The notes under the pieces are model-generated. The model saw only the letters and a program-made list of their open reading frames with translations, did no database searches and was not told the DNA's origin. Below are positions 15,842 through 23,689 of a DNA stretch of 64,000 nt, piece after piece. Numbering within the stretch: the stretch's first letter is position 1; the number at the start of each line of letters is the position of its first letter. The position numbers were made by a program, and so were the translations under genes. This DNA comes from Streptomyces sp. WMMB 322 (GTDB lineage Bacteria; Actinomycetota; Actinomycetes; Streptomycetales; Streptomycetaceae), in contig NZ_FMHI01000010.1 of assembly GCF_900090145.1 (NCBI RefSeq), forward strand, positions 172,479 through 236,478, written 5' to 3'.

Positions 15842-16747
15842 TCACCGGCCGCGGCGCGAGCGCCGGAGGGCCGCGACGGAGAGCGCGGCGACGGCGGCGA
15901 GGCCCACGGCGACGCCCGCCATGGAGCCGAAGCCGCCACCGGAATCCGCGCCGGAGTCGTTGCCGGGGCCGTCGCCGGTGCCGCCCTTCTCCGCGCTGTC
16001 CGGCTCTCCGCCGTTCTGCCCGGCTCTGCCCTCGCCGCCGCTGCCGCGGTCCTCTTCTCCGGCGCCGCCCCCGACCTGTTCGCCGCAGCCGCGCTCGGGG
16101 TAGCCGTCGATGGCGCACAGCAGCGCCGCGGAGTTGTAGCGCAGCGGTTCGGCCTCCTCGGCGAGCGCGTCGGCGGCGGTGGCGTCCCCGGAGACGCGTG
16201 CGCACGCGGAACGCGGCTTCGGAGGAGTCTCGCCGCGGGGCGCGTGCGCACCGGTGCCGAAGTCGATACGGAGCGCGATCCGCTTGTCGCCGCGCGGTGC
16301 GTCCGTACCTCCGCAGATGGCGTCGAACTCCGCCTCGCCGCGCGGCTTCGCCGCATCACCGGGGCTCTCGCCGATCGCGAAGCGGAACCCGATGACAGCG
16401 CCGTCGGCGGGACGCAGAACCGAGGGGCCCTGGGTGGCGTAGGACCAGCTTCCCTCCTCCCCGTCCTGCTCCCAGAAGGACCAGTACCGGTAGCCGCCGG
16501 ACTCCGAGGCGGCGGCGGACTCCGAGGCGGCGGCGGGGACAGCGGGGGCGGCGGGAACCGTCGTGACGGCCCTCGCCCCGGAGGCGTGTGCGGGTGACGC
16601 GACCGCGACCACGGGGACCGCGACCGTGACCGCGGCCGGCAGCAGTGCGAGACCGGCGACTGCCGCCGCCCTCCACGCGGGGCGCGCCGGCGGCGCGGAG
16701 CGCGCTCGCCGCGCGCCCGCGGGCGGCCGCGCACTCGGTGCGCTCAC
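15842..16747 (-). CDS. Secreted, membrane-anchored surface protein of the B12/ECF operon
   Basis: 301 residues. The GTG at 16747 overlaps the upstream stop (GTGA). A long signal peptide (AAAVAGLALLPAAVTVAVPV, cleaved near SPAHAS) is followed by a beta-rich domain with YRYWSFWEQDGEEGSWSYA and GPSVLRPADGAVIGFRFAIG. A second motif holds ICGGTDAPRGDKRIAL and a pair of Cys. A disordered Gly/Glu/Ser region and a C-terminal helix with a basic tail (AALSVAALRRSRRGR) anchor it. The YWSFW...GFRFA pattern resembles actinobacterial proteins with a transcobalamin-like (DUF4430-type) domain. A role in extracellular B12 capture is inferred from the operon. Confidence 0.82.
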   Translation of the reverse strand: MSAPSARPPAGARRARSAPPARPAWRAAAVAGLALLPAAVTVAVPVVAVASPAHASGARAVTTVPAAPAVPAAASESAAASESGGYRYWSFWEQDGEEGSWSYATQGPSVLRPADGAVIGFRFAIGESPGDAAKPRGEAEFDAICGGTDAPRGDKRIALRIDFGTGAHAPRGETPPKPRSACARVSGDATAADALAEEAEPLRYNSAALLCAIDGYPERGCGEQVGGGAGEEDRGSGGEGRAGQNGGEPDSAEKGGTGDGPGNDSGADSGGGFGSMAGVAVGLAAVAALSVAALRRSRRGR

Positions 16748-18075
16748 TGGCCCTGCCGCTTTCTGCGGGCGCTGATCAGGAAGCCGACGCCCGCACCCGC
16801 CGCCAGCCCGGTGCCCACCAGGGACCAGCGGAGCACGGCGCCGCCGTCGCCGTCCTCCTTCTCGGCCGTGGCTCCGGCCGCCTTCTCTCCGGGCATGCGG
16901 GCGGGTTCCGGGCCGGTGGCGACGAGGCGTTCGAGCAGCTCGGTGTCCTTGAGCTTCGCCGCGTCGCCCCCCGTGGCGTGGACGGCGAGCATGACGCCCG
17001 CCAGGGCGGCCGGGTCGCTGCCGGCCTTGTCCCACGAATCGAGCTTCGCCCCCAGCCAGTCGAGGGCCTTGAGCGCTTCGGTGCGGTGGCCGCTCGCGGC
17101 GAGGGCGATCACCGCGTCGGCGGTGTTGGCGTAGTCGGGCTTGCCCTCGGCCCCCGGCGTCACGGCCAGGAGATGGTGGCCGTTCTTGTCGAGTACGGAG
17201 TCGAGGTGGGCGGCGCCCGCGTCGGCCGCGTCATCGGGGGCGAGAGGCTTCCCGTCGTCCTTCCCCTTGCCGCAGCCGAGCGGCTTCAGGGGGCGGTCGG
17301 ACTGCCGCTCGGCCTGGAAGCCGGAGCCCGCACCGGCCAGGACGGCCGCGGCGGTCGCGTCCTCGTTGGCGGCAAGCTTTCCGTCCTTGCCGGGCTGGTA
17401 CGCGAAAGCTCCGCGCTCGGCGTCCTCGGCGTCGCAGCCGAGCTGGAACGAAGTGAGCGCGTCGTAGGGGGACTTGCCGTCCTTTGTGACCTTCTCCGGC
17501 TTCCTGCCGGCGGCGGCATGGGCGCCGATGACGACGGAGACCGAGTTCGCGTCGCTGGGGCTGCCCGGGTTGTAGCCCCAGCCTCCGTCCTCGTTCTGCA
17601 CCGAACGCAGCCACGCGAGGGCCTTGCGCACTGCTTCCTTCTCGCCGCCGACGGCGGCGAGCGCCTGCACGGCTGCGGCGGTGGCGTTGGTGTCGCCGGG
17701 GGACTTCTTCTCGTCGCACTCGGCTTCGGGGTCGGCGCGGTACGCGGTGAAGGAGCCGTCTTCGCACTGCTGCCCGCTGAGCCACTCCACGGCCTTGCGG
17801 GCCGGTTCCGCACCGGCCGCGTCCAGCGCGAGGAGGGCCATGGACTGTCTCCACACGCCGTCGTACTTGGGGTCCGCCTTGCCGTACAGCGCGTCCGGCA
17901 GCTTCTTCCCGGCGGCGGCGGACCTGACGGTCGTGGTCGTGGCGGAGGCCGAGGTGGCGGAGGCGGACGTGGATATGGAGGGTGCCGAGCGCACGGCGGC
18001 CGAGGCCGCGGGGGCGGCTGAGGCGCACAGGGCGGTGGCGGCGGCGACGGCTGTGACGCTCCGGCGCAGGAACAT
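16744..18075 (-). CDS. Secreted alpha/alpha-toroid (prenyltransferase/squalene oxidase repeat) protein, intrinsic-factor-like
   Basis: 443 residues from the ATG at 18075 (AAAGG ten bases upstream). The signal peptide (SVTAVAAATALCASAAPAAS) is followed by repeated Q/N-x-D-G-[SG]-[WF] units: QCEDGSFTAY, QNEDGGWGYNPG and the degenerate NKNGHHLL-type repeats, interspersed with DTNATAAAVQALAA helices. This is the toroid seen in prenyltransferases, complement C3 and the B12-binding half of intrinsic factor. The C terminus has a membrane helix and basic tail (WSLVGTGLAAGAGVGFLISARRKRQ). It is the first gene behind the cobalamin riboswitch, so I propose a B12 scavenging receptor; binding is inferred, not shown. 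Confidence 0.85.
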   Translation of the reverse strand: MFLRRSVTAVAAATALCASAAPAASAAVRSAPSISTSASATSASATTTTVRSAAAGKKLPDALYGKADPKYDGVWRQSMALLALDAAGAEPARKAVEWLSGQQCEDGSFTAYRADPEAECDEKKSPGDTNATAAAVQALAAVGGEKEAVRKALAWLRSVQNEDGGWGYNPGSPSDANSVSVVIGAHAAAGRKPEKVTKDGKSPYDALTSFQLGCDAEDAERGAFAYQPGKDGKLAANEDATAAAVLAGAGSGFQAERQSDRPLKPLGCGKGKDDGKPLAPDDAADAGAAHLDSVLDKNGHHLLAVTPGAEGKPDYANTADAVIALAASGHRTEALKALDWLGAKLDSWDKAGSDPAALAGVMLAVHATGGDAAKLKDTELLERLVATGPEPARMPGEKAAGATAEKEDGDGGAVLRWSLVGTGLAAGAGVGFLISARRKRQGQ

Positions 18076-18239
18076 GTGGGGTGCCTTTCGGTGAGCGGTC
18101 CGCAGCCCTGCACGGCCGCCCCGCCCGCGGCGCCGCATGCCGCGCGGCATGCGATCGTCGGGCGGCGCACCCGGCTCAGCTCCGTAGACCTCGACGGTGG
18201 GAGCCGGCCACGCCCTGCGGCGGAGGCACGGCTCCACGA

Positions 18240-18364
18240 GCCTTGCCTCCGGCCGGGTGCTCCGGCTCACGACTCCCGTACGGGGCGGTGCACTCCGTAC
18301 GGGCGTCGCTCACGGTTGCGGGTCAGCGCCGGACTTTCACCGGCTTCCCTCGGTCGGAGGCGAT
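18240..18364 (-). ncRNA. Cobalamin (B12) riboswitch
   Basis: On the minus strand the conserved core reads GGGAAGCCGGTGAAAGTCC, GGCGCTGACCCGCAACCGT (18314-18351), the hallmark GAAnnCGGUG-aauCCGGcgCUGACCCGCAACnGU block of AdoCbl riboswitches. The B12 box follows at 18251-18270 as GTGAGCCGGAGCACCCGGCC (consensus GCCAGGAGACCGGC). Two intervening stems (CCGTACGG-based, at 18284-18304) form the variable arm. A -10 box, TAGAGT, lies just upstream. It sits 165 bases before the toroid-protein start, so it should shut off the ECF operon when B12 is plentiful, either by sequestering or terminating. Confidence 0.93.
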
Positions 18365-18371
18365 GCACGCC

Positions 18372-18377
18372 ACTCTA
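18372..18377 (-). promoter_or_regulatory. -10 box of the B12/ECF operon
   Basis: TAGAGT on the minus strand fits TANNNT and would start the transcript a few bases before the riboswitch. Confidence 0.5.
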
Positions 18378-18546
18378 GCCTTCGCGCTTTGGGGGTCTCC
18401 CGGGTCTCCCCTCCGGCGAAGGCGCAGCGGTCCGGGCACTCCGGCCGGCCGCCGGGACCCAGGGCGGAAGGCTCCGCGAACTCGGCCTGCCCGTCGCCGA
18501 GTTCGGCGCGAGTGGCGAGTTCGGCCCCGCCTGTCCGCCGCTGATG

Positions 18547-18610
18547 GCGCACGAGGTGACCGGCGCACGAGGTGACCGGCACCCGAGGTGATCGGGGCCG
18601 GAGGTGACCG
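18547..18610. repeat. Four 16-bp tandem repeats
   Basis: Units at 18547, 18563, 18579 and 18595. The first two are identical (GCGCACGAGGTGACCG) and the others keep GAGGTGA[CT]CG. They lie between the B12 riboswitch promoter and the divergently oriented binding-protein gene. The rest of the 18,378-18,838 gap carries no gene; it also holds repeated GCGAGTTCGGC-like words at 18480-18535. Regulatory or simple minisatellite origin cannot be told apart. Confidence 0.8.
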
Positions 18611-18838
18611 GCGGGGCCCGGCCCCGGGCGCGGGAGACGTGGTGCGCCTGGCAGGGGGAGGCCCGGCGCCTCGGCGAGCGGCAATTCGGTTGCCTGACGG
18701 TGCGGGTGGTGGATGAAATGTCCGTCATCTTGCGGGTGCGCTCGGCGCGACGGGACGAGAAGGACGAGCATCACCGTGCCTTGCCACTCGGCGACCCGGG
18801 CCACCTGCGACCGGATCGTCCCGTGGGAGACGCCAAGC

Positions 18839-19978
18839 ATGGATTCGTCACCGCCACCGTCACTGTCGTCATCGTCCTCGTCGTCGCCGGCAGCGGACCG
18901 GGCCGACGGCCCACCGGTGCGGATCGGCGCTCTCGTTCCGCTGTCGCGGCCCGGCTGGGTCGGGGCGGGCCGGCACTTGCTGGCCGGACTCGAACTGGCT
19001 GTTCGCGAGGTCAATGACGCAGGCGGGATCGCCGGACGTCCGCTCGAACTGGTGGTCCGGGACACCGCCGCCGATCCGGACAGGGCCGCGGCGGCCGTGG
19101 ACGAACTGGCCGGCCTGGGCGTGGCCGCCCTGGCGGGGGAGTACCACAGCGTCGTCGCTCGCTCCGCGGCCACCCGGGCCGACGCCCTCGGCCTGCCGTT
19201 CCTCTGCTCGTCAGCGGTTCTCGACGCGCTCACCGAGCAGCCGACGGAACAGGTCGCGCGCCTCTGCCCGGCACAGTCCCATGGCTGGCGGATCTACGCG
19301 GACTTCCTCCTCGGCGCGGGCCACAGCCGTATCGCCGTAGCAGCCCAGCGGAGCATCTACTGGGCGTCCGGGACGCGCATCCTGCGGGACTGCCTTGCTC
19401 CGCGCGGCGGCACCGTCATCGAACTCGACATGGGCGAACTCGCCCCCGCGGCCGTGTGCGACGAACTCCTCCACCACCGCGCGACGGCGCTCCTCGTGCT
19501 GACCGGCCACCCGGAGCCGGCAGTGTCCGTCGTCAGGTCCGTCCGCCGTGACCGGCGCCTCGCCGAGATCATGATCGGTGCTCCGGCAGGGCAACCGGAG
19601 TTCGCCGAATGGGCGGCGCTGCTGGGCGACGACGGCGCCGCGATCCCGTTCCTGCGCTACCTGCCCGAGCGGCTCAGCCCGCTCGGTGCGCGAGTCGGCA
19701 CGGCGCTGCGCGAGCGGCTGGGCGAGGCGCCCTCCTTCGTGGCCTTCGAAGGCTATGACACGGTCGCCGTTCTCGCCGATGTGCTGCGTTCTCACGGCAT
19801 CGACCGGGCGGGCATCGCGGAATCGTGGCCGCGCGTCGCCGTCGAGGGCACCCGCGGGCAGATCGGGTTCTCCCGCGTGCCGGGCATCGGCGTCCGGCAG
19901 TGGGCTTGGCCGCCGGTCCAGGTCGTCGACCGGGATCCGGCGGACCCCGAACGCTTCCGGATCCTGCACGCCGGTTGA
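18839..19978 (+). CDS. Type 1 periplasmic-binding-fold protein without export signal
   Basis: 379 residues. The ATG at 18839 has GGGAGA ten bases upstream. After a Ser-rich start the fold of branched-chain amino-acid binding proteins begins: VRIGALVPLSRPGWVGAG, then AGLELAVREVNDAGGIAGRP, ELVVRDTAADPDRAAAAVDEL and, later, SFVAFEGYDTVAVLADVLR. These match the LivJ/AmiC class. There is no signal peptide, no lipobox Cys and no adjacent permease, so it is either cytoplasmic or exported in an unusual way. A cytosolic ligand sensor of the AmiC kind is possible. The next gene downstream is a separate XRE regulator. Confidence 0.88.
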   Translation: MDSSPPPSLSSSSSSSPAADRADGPPVRIGALVPLSRPGWVGAGRHLLAGLELAVREVNDAGGIAGRPLELVVRDTAADPDRAAAAVDELAGLGVAALAGEYHSVVARSAATRADALGLPFLCSSAVLDALTEQPTEQVARLCPAQSHGWRIYADFLLGAGHSRIAVAAQRSIYWASGTRILRDCLAPRGGTVIELDMGELAPAAVCDELLHHRATALLVLTGHPEPAVSVVRSVRRDRRLAEIMIGAPAGQPEFAEWAALLGDDGAAIPFLRYLPERLSPLGARVGTALRERLGEAPSFVAFEGYDTVAVLADVLRSHGIDRAGIAESWPRVAVEGTRGQIGFSRVPGIGVRQWAWPPVQVVDRDPADPERFRILHAG

Positions 19979-20115
19979 GGGGGAGCCCGGGCGCCGGGCG
20001 CAGAACCCGTACGCACGCGGGGCGTACGTGCTCACAGATCGACAACGGTCGTAACTGTCCGTGAGGATGGCCGGGTCGGGGCGGGAGAGGCGAACGGGCG
20101 GAGAGGCGACCGCAG

Positions 20116-21123
20116 ATGACGGACGGAACGGGTGCTGCCGGGGGCGTGGGCGACGTGGACGGCGGCATGGACCGAGGCACGGAGGCCGGCAGGGGGGCGG
20201 GCATGGGGACCGGCCACGGCGCGCACGGAGCGGACAGTACGGGAGGCACGGGCGGTCACCCAGCGCCCGGCACCCGCCCGGACACCGGCACCGGCGCCGG
20301 AAGCGGATCCGACGGCGAACCGGAGACCTCCGACAGCCTCAAGGCGTTCGGCGCGGTCCTGAAGGCCTTCCGCAAACGCGCGGGCCTCACCCAGGAGGAG
20401 TTCGCGACGCGCATGAGCTACTCGCAGCAGACCATCGCCTCCGTGGAGCAGGGACGCCGCTTCCCCACCCCGGAGTTCGTGGAGCGGGCGGAGGAAGTCC
20501 TCGACGGATTCGGCGCGTTGCGGGGAGCCGCCCGGCACCTGTCGCGAAGTCCGGGGCTGGCGCGGTGGTTCCGGCAGTGGGCACGGCTGGAGGCGGAGGC
20601 CATCACCCTCAGCACGTACGAATGCCGCCTGGTGCCCGGGCTGTTGCAGACCGAGGCGTACGCGCGGACGCTCTTCGTCAACCAACTGCCGCCGCTGGAC
20701 GACGCGCAGATCGAGGCCCAGTGGACGGCGCGGGCTGAGCGCAAGCGGCTGCTGACCGAACGCCCGCACACCGCCTACAGCTTCATCCTCGAAGAGCACC
20801 TCTTCCTGCGCCGCACGGGCGGCACCGAGGTCACCCGCGAACTGATCGACCACGTCCTCGGCGTGGCCCGACTGCGCAATGTGGAGATCCAGGTGATGCC
20901 GCTGGTACGGGAGAACCACGCGGGGCTGGACGGGCCCACGCAGCTCCTGGAGACGCCGGAGAACCGGTGGTTCGCCTACAACGAGGGGCAGCGGGGAGGC
21001 ATGTTCGTCTCCGACCCGAAGGAGACCAGCGTGCTCCAGCGCCGCTATGCCAGGATGCGCTCACAGGCTCTTACTCTCGAAGACTCCGTGAGTCTGTTGA
21101 AGCGGATGCGAGGAGCGCTATGA
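20116..21123 (+). CDS. XRE-family regulator with DUF5753-type ligand domain
   Basis: 335 residues from the ATG at 20116. A 70-residue Gly/Thr-rich disordered lead precedes the helix-turn-helix (AFGAVLKAFRKRAGLTQEEF ... YSQQTIASVEQGRRFPTPEF, about residues 78-125). The C-terminal effector domain carries the family marks YECRLVPGLLQTEAYAR and HTAYSFILEEHLFLRR. In streptomycetes such proteins are coupled with a small DUF397 partner. That partner follows here in an ATGA overlap (21120), so the two form one regulatory pair. The target genes are unknown. Confidence 0.93.
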   Translation: MTDGTGAAGGVGDVDGGMDRGTEAGRGAGMGTGHGAHGADSTGGTGGHPAPGTRPDTGTGAGSGSDGEPETSDSLKAFGAVLKAFRKRAGLTQEEFATRMSYSQQTIASVEQGRRFPTPEFVERAEEVLDGFGALRGAARHLSRSPGLARWFRQWARLEAEAITLSTYECRLVPGLLQTEAYARTLFVNQLPPLDDAQIEAQWTARAERKRLLTERPHTAYSFILEEHLFLRRTGGTEVTRELIDHVLGVARLRNVEIQVMPLVRENHAGLDGPTQLLETPENRWFAYNEGQRGGMFVSDPKETSVLQRRYARMRSQALTLEDSVSLLKRMRGAL

Positions 21124-21365
21124 GCAGCGGTGAACTGGCCTGGTTCAAGTCCAGCTACAGCAGCGGCGACGGTGACGACTGTGTGGAAGTCGCCCTGTCC
21201 TGGCGCAAGTCGAGCTACAGCAGCGGCGGTGACGGGGACTGCGTGGAGATGGCCGCCTGCGCAGAGAGCGTTCATGTGCGGGACTCCAAGATCCCGGAGG
21301 GTCCGCGGCTCGCGCTGACTCCGGCGGCCTGGCGCGGCTTCGTCTCGTACGCGTCCCGGGACTGA
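21120..21365 (+). CDS. DUF397 protein with an internally duplicated motif
   Basis: 81 residues. The start overlaps the XRE gene stop (ATGA). DUF397 normally opens with one W-x-KSSYSS...CVEVA unit. Here there are two in tandem: LAWFKSSYSSGDGDDCVEVA and LSWRKSSYSSGGDGDCVEMA, followed by the usual VHVRDSKIPEGPRLALTPAAWRGF tail in which the C-terminal region is intact. DUF397 proteins act with XRE partners in development and antibiotic control. Confidence 0.9.
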   Translation: MSSGELAWFKSSYSSGDGDDCVEVALSWRKSSYSSGGDGDCVEMAACAESVHVRDSKIPEGPRLALTPAAWRGFVSYASRD

Positions 21366-21459
21366 CCCGTAGCGGCGTCACCGTGCCCCGCTGCGGGACC
21401 GGCTCCGCCGCCGGGCACGCGCGCACCCGATCCGGAACGGGCCCGGATCCGGACCGGTC

Positions 21460-22164
21460 TCAGCCGTCCTGCTCCGGGTACGCCTCGATGACCTGGCGCC
21501 GGGAGTCCTCCAGATAGCGGCCGAGCAGCCGTTCCGCGCCCGCCGCGTCCCCGTCCTCGAGTGTGGTGAGGATCTCGCGGTTGCGGGCGAGGTAGGGCTC
21601 GTAGAAGCGGCGGGTGTCCTCCATGACGTGGAACGCGAGCCGCAGTTCCGCCAGTACGCCGCGCATCAGGTCGTCGGTGCGCTCGCTGCCCGCGAGGCCG
21701 GCGAGGGCCTGGTGGAAGTGGATGTTGGCCGTGCCGCAGTCGTTCCACTCGTTGCGCCCGGCGGCGTGCTCGCCCGCCGTCACCGCCTCGGCGACCTGTT
21801 CCAGCGGATAGGGAGGGTCTGCCAGCCCGCGCACCGCGGCGCATTCGACGAGGTTTCTTACGCGGTAAATGTCCGCGATGTCCGCCGCCGAGAGGACCCG
21901 TACGAACGCTCCCTTGTTGAGCCGGTGCACCAGAAGCCGCTCATGTGTCAGCAGCCGGAACGCCTCGCGCAGAGTGTTGCGCGAGACGCCCAGGGCGTTT
22001 CCGATGCGCTCCTCGGAGAGCCGGACCCCGGGCAGGAAGAAACCCTGTGCGATACGTTCGCGCAAGATGCCGGCGACTCGCTCGGCTGTGCTGGTACGGC
22101 CCAACAAGGCGCGGTCAGCGGCGAGTTCGGACAGCTCCAGGCCGGAGTCGGTGTCGGCGGTCAT
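21460..22164 (-). CDS. GntR-family repressor (FadR/FCD subfamily), likely regulator of pxpABC
   Basis: 234 residues from the ATG at 22164. N-terminal winged helix: AERVAGILRERIAQGFFLPG, then RLSEERIGNALGVSRNTLRE and LVHRLNKGAFVRVL. The C-terminal FCD domain includes the metal-ligand-like residues DIYRVRNLVECAAVR, NIHFHQALAGLAGSERTDDL and AELRLAFHVMEDTRRFYEPY, with Asp and His residues in the usual places. It is divergent from pxpABC with 107 bases between, and a perfect GntR-type palindrome lies in the gap. This makes it the obvious local repressor. Confidence 0.92.
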   Translation of the reverse strand: MTADTDSGLELSELAADRALLGRTSTAERVAGILRERIAQGFFLPGVRLSEERIGNALGVSRNTLREAFRLLTHERLLVHRLNKGAFVRVLSAADIADIYRVRNLVECAAVRGLADPPYPLEQVAEAVTAGEHAAGRNEWNDCGTANIHFHQALAGLAGSERTDDLMRGVLAELRLAFHVMEDTRRFYEPYLARNREILTTLEDGDAAGAERLLGRYLEDSRRQVIEAYPEQDG

Positions 22165-22241
22165 GGTGATCTTTCTTCAGGGCAGGTGGTCCGCCCCAGT
22201 GAAACGTACAAAGCCGTACGGGACAACAACCCCCTTGCCGT

Positions 22242-22254
22242 ATTGTTCAACAAT
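22242..22254. promoter_or_regulatory. Perfect GntR/FadR-type operator
   Basis: ATTGTTCAACAAT is a perfect 13-base palindrome (central C) lying 18 bases before the pxpA start and 78 bases from the GntR start. The TTGTnnACAA-like core is typical of FCD-type GntR operators, and it probably overlaps the pxpA promoter (TATTGT could serve as -10). Confidence 0.75.
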
Positions 22255-22271
22255 CCTCTAGGTTGGCTCCG

Positions 22272-23024
22272 ATGATCGACCTCAACGCCGACCTGGGAGA
22301 GGGCTTCGGCCGGTGGCAACTCACCGACGACGAAGCCCTGCTGAACTCGGTCACAAGCGCCAACGTCGCCTGCGGCTTCCACGCCGGCGATCCGCTCACC
22401 ATGCGCCGCGTCTGCGAGCGGGCCGCTGCGGAGGGGGTGCGGATCGGAGCCCAGGTCTCCTACCGTGACCTGGCCGGATTCGGCCGCCGCAGCATGGACG
22501 TACCCGCAGCCGAACTGGCCGCCGAAATCGCCTACCAGGTCGGCGCCCTGGAGATCTTCGCCCGAGCCGCGGGCACCGCCGTCGCCTACGTCAAGCCGCA
22601 CGGTGCGCTCTACAACCGCTGCGTGCGCGACAGCGCGCAGGCCGCCGCCGTCGCCGACGGCATACGCATGGCCGGCGCGCCCCTGCCGGTGCTGGGGCTT
22701 CCCGGCTCCGAACTGCACAGCGCCGCCGAGGCCGTCGGCCTTCCCGTCGTCGACGAGGCCTTCGCCGACCGCGGCTACCGCCCCGACGGCACCCTCGTGC
22801 CCCGCGGTGAACCCGGTGCCGTCCTCACCGATCCCGAGGAGGTCGTCGCCCGCTCCATCGCCATCGCCGAGGGCAAGGATGTCGCAGCCGTCGACGGGAG
22901 GCCGCTGCGGCTGCCCGCCCGCTCCCTCTGCCTGCACGGCGACACCCCCGACGCCGCCCGCCTGGCCCGCCGGATACGCGACGAGCTGACGGGTGCCGGG
23001 ATCACGCTCCGGGCGTTCGCGTGA
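22272..23024 (+). CDS. pxpA: 5-oxoprolinase subunit A (LamB/YcsF family)
   Basis: 250 residues. The ATG at 22272 gives MIDLNADLGEGFGRWQLTDD, the exact family start. Other marks are SANVACGFHAGDPLTMRR, IGAQVSYRDLAGFGRR, YVKPHGALYNRCVRD and ARSLCLHGDTPDAARLARRI. The last holds the Cys-His-Gly-Asp of the metal-dependent opening step. PxpA acts with PxpB and PxpC to open 5-oxoproline to glutamate with ATP. All three genes are here in order with four-base overlaps. Confidence 0.96.
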   Translation: MIDLNADLGEGFGRWQLTDDEALLNSVTSANVACGFHAGDPLTMRRVCERAAAEGVRIGAQVSYRDLAGFGRRSMDVPAAELAAEIAYQVGALEIFARAAGTAVAYVKPHGALYNRCVRDSAQAAAVADGIRMAGAPLPVLGLPGSELHSAAEAVGLPVVDEAFADRGYRPDGTLVPRGEPGAVLTDPEEVVARSIAIAEGKDVAAVDGRPLRLPARSLCLHGDTPDAARLARRIRDELTGAGITLRAFA

Positions 23025-23689
23025 GCACCGCCGCGAGAGTCTCCGGCATCCGCGGGAGCGAGTGCGTCGTCCTGCCCGTCGGGCGTCACGGCCTGCTGAT
23101 CGAACTGCCCGGAGCCGAAGCGGCGGAGGCCTTCCACGCAGAAGTGCTGCGCCGCCGCGCCGCCGGCCTGCTGCCGGGCATCACGGAGATCGTGCCGGGC
23201 GCCCGCACCGTACTGCTGGACGGACTGGCCGAACCGCGGCGTCTCGCGGAGCAGGTGGGGGAGTGGGAGATACCGCCCCTGGAGCGCGGCAGCGAGTCCG
23301 CCGTGGAGATCACCGTCCGCTACGACGGGCCGGACCTTGCGGACGTCGCCGGAATGTGGGGCGTCGATCCAGTGGAGGTGGGGCGGCTGCACGCCGCCAC
23401 CTCGTTCCGTGTGGCCTTCTGCGGCTTCGCGCCCGGCTTCGGCTACCTCACCGGGCTGCCCGAGCAGTACCACGTGCCGCGCCGCTCCGATCCCCGTACG
23501 AAGGTCCCGGCGGGCTCGGTCGCGCTCGCCGGCCCGTACACGGGGGTCTATCCCCGCTCCTCGCCGGGGGGCTGGCAGCTGATCGGCACCGCCGTGGACA
23601 CCGTGCTGTGGGACGCGGCACGTGAGCCCGCCGCCCTCTTCGCGCCGGGAACCCGCGTCCGCTTCGTCCCGGAGGGCGGAACGGAATGA
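23021..23689 (+). CDS. pxpB: 5-oxoprolinase subunit B (KipI/allophanate hydrolase subunit 1 family)
   Basis: 222 residues. The GTG at 23021 overlaps the pxpA stop. The signature VRYDGPDLADVAGMWGVDPVEV, then FRVAFCGFAPGFGYLTGLPE, RTKVPAGSVALAGPYTGVYP and SPGGWQLIGTAVD, is the classic KipI/AHS1 pattern. It forms the ATP-dependent kinase half with PxpC. Confidence 0.96.
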   Translation: MSTAARVSGIRGSECVVLPVGRHGLLIELPGAEAAEAFHAEVLRRRAAGLLPGITEIVPGARTVLLDGLAEPRRLAEQVGEWEIPPLERGSESAVEITVRYDGPDLADVAGMWGVDPVEVGRLHAATSFRVAFCGFAPGFGYLTGLPEQYHVPRRSDPRTKVPAGSVALAGPYTGVYPRSSPGGWQLIGTAVDTVLWDAAREPAALFAPGTRVRFVPEGGTE

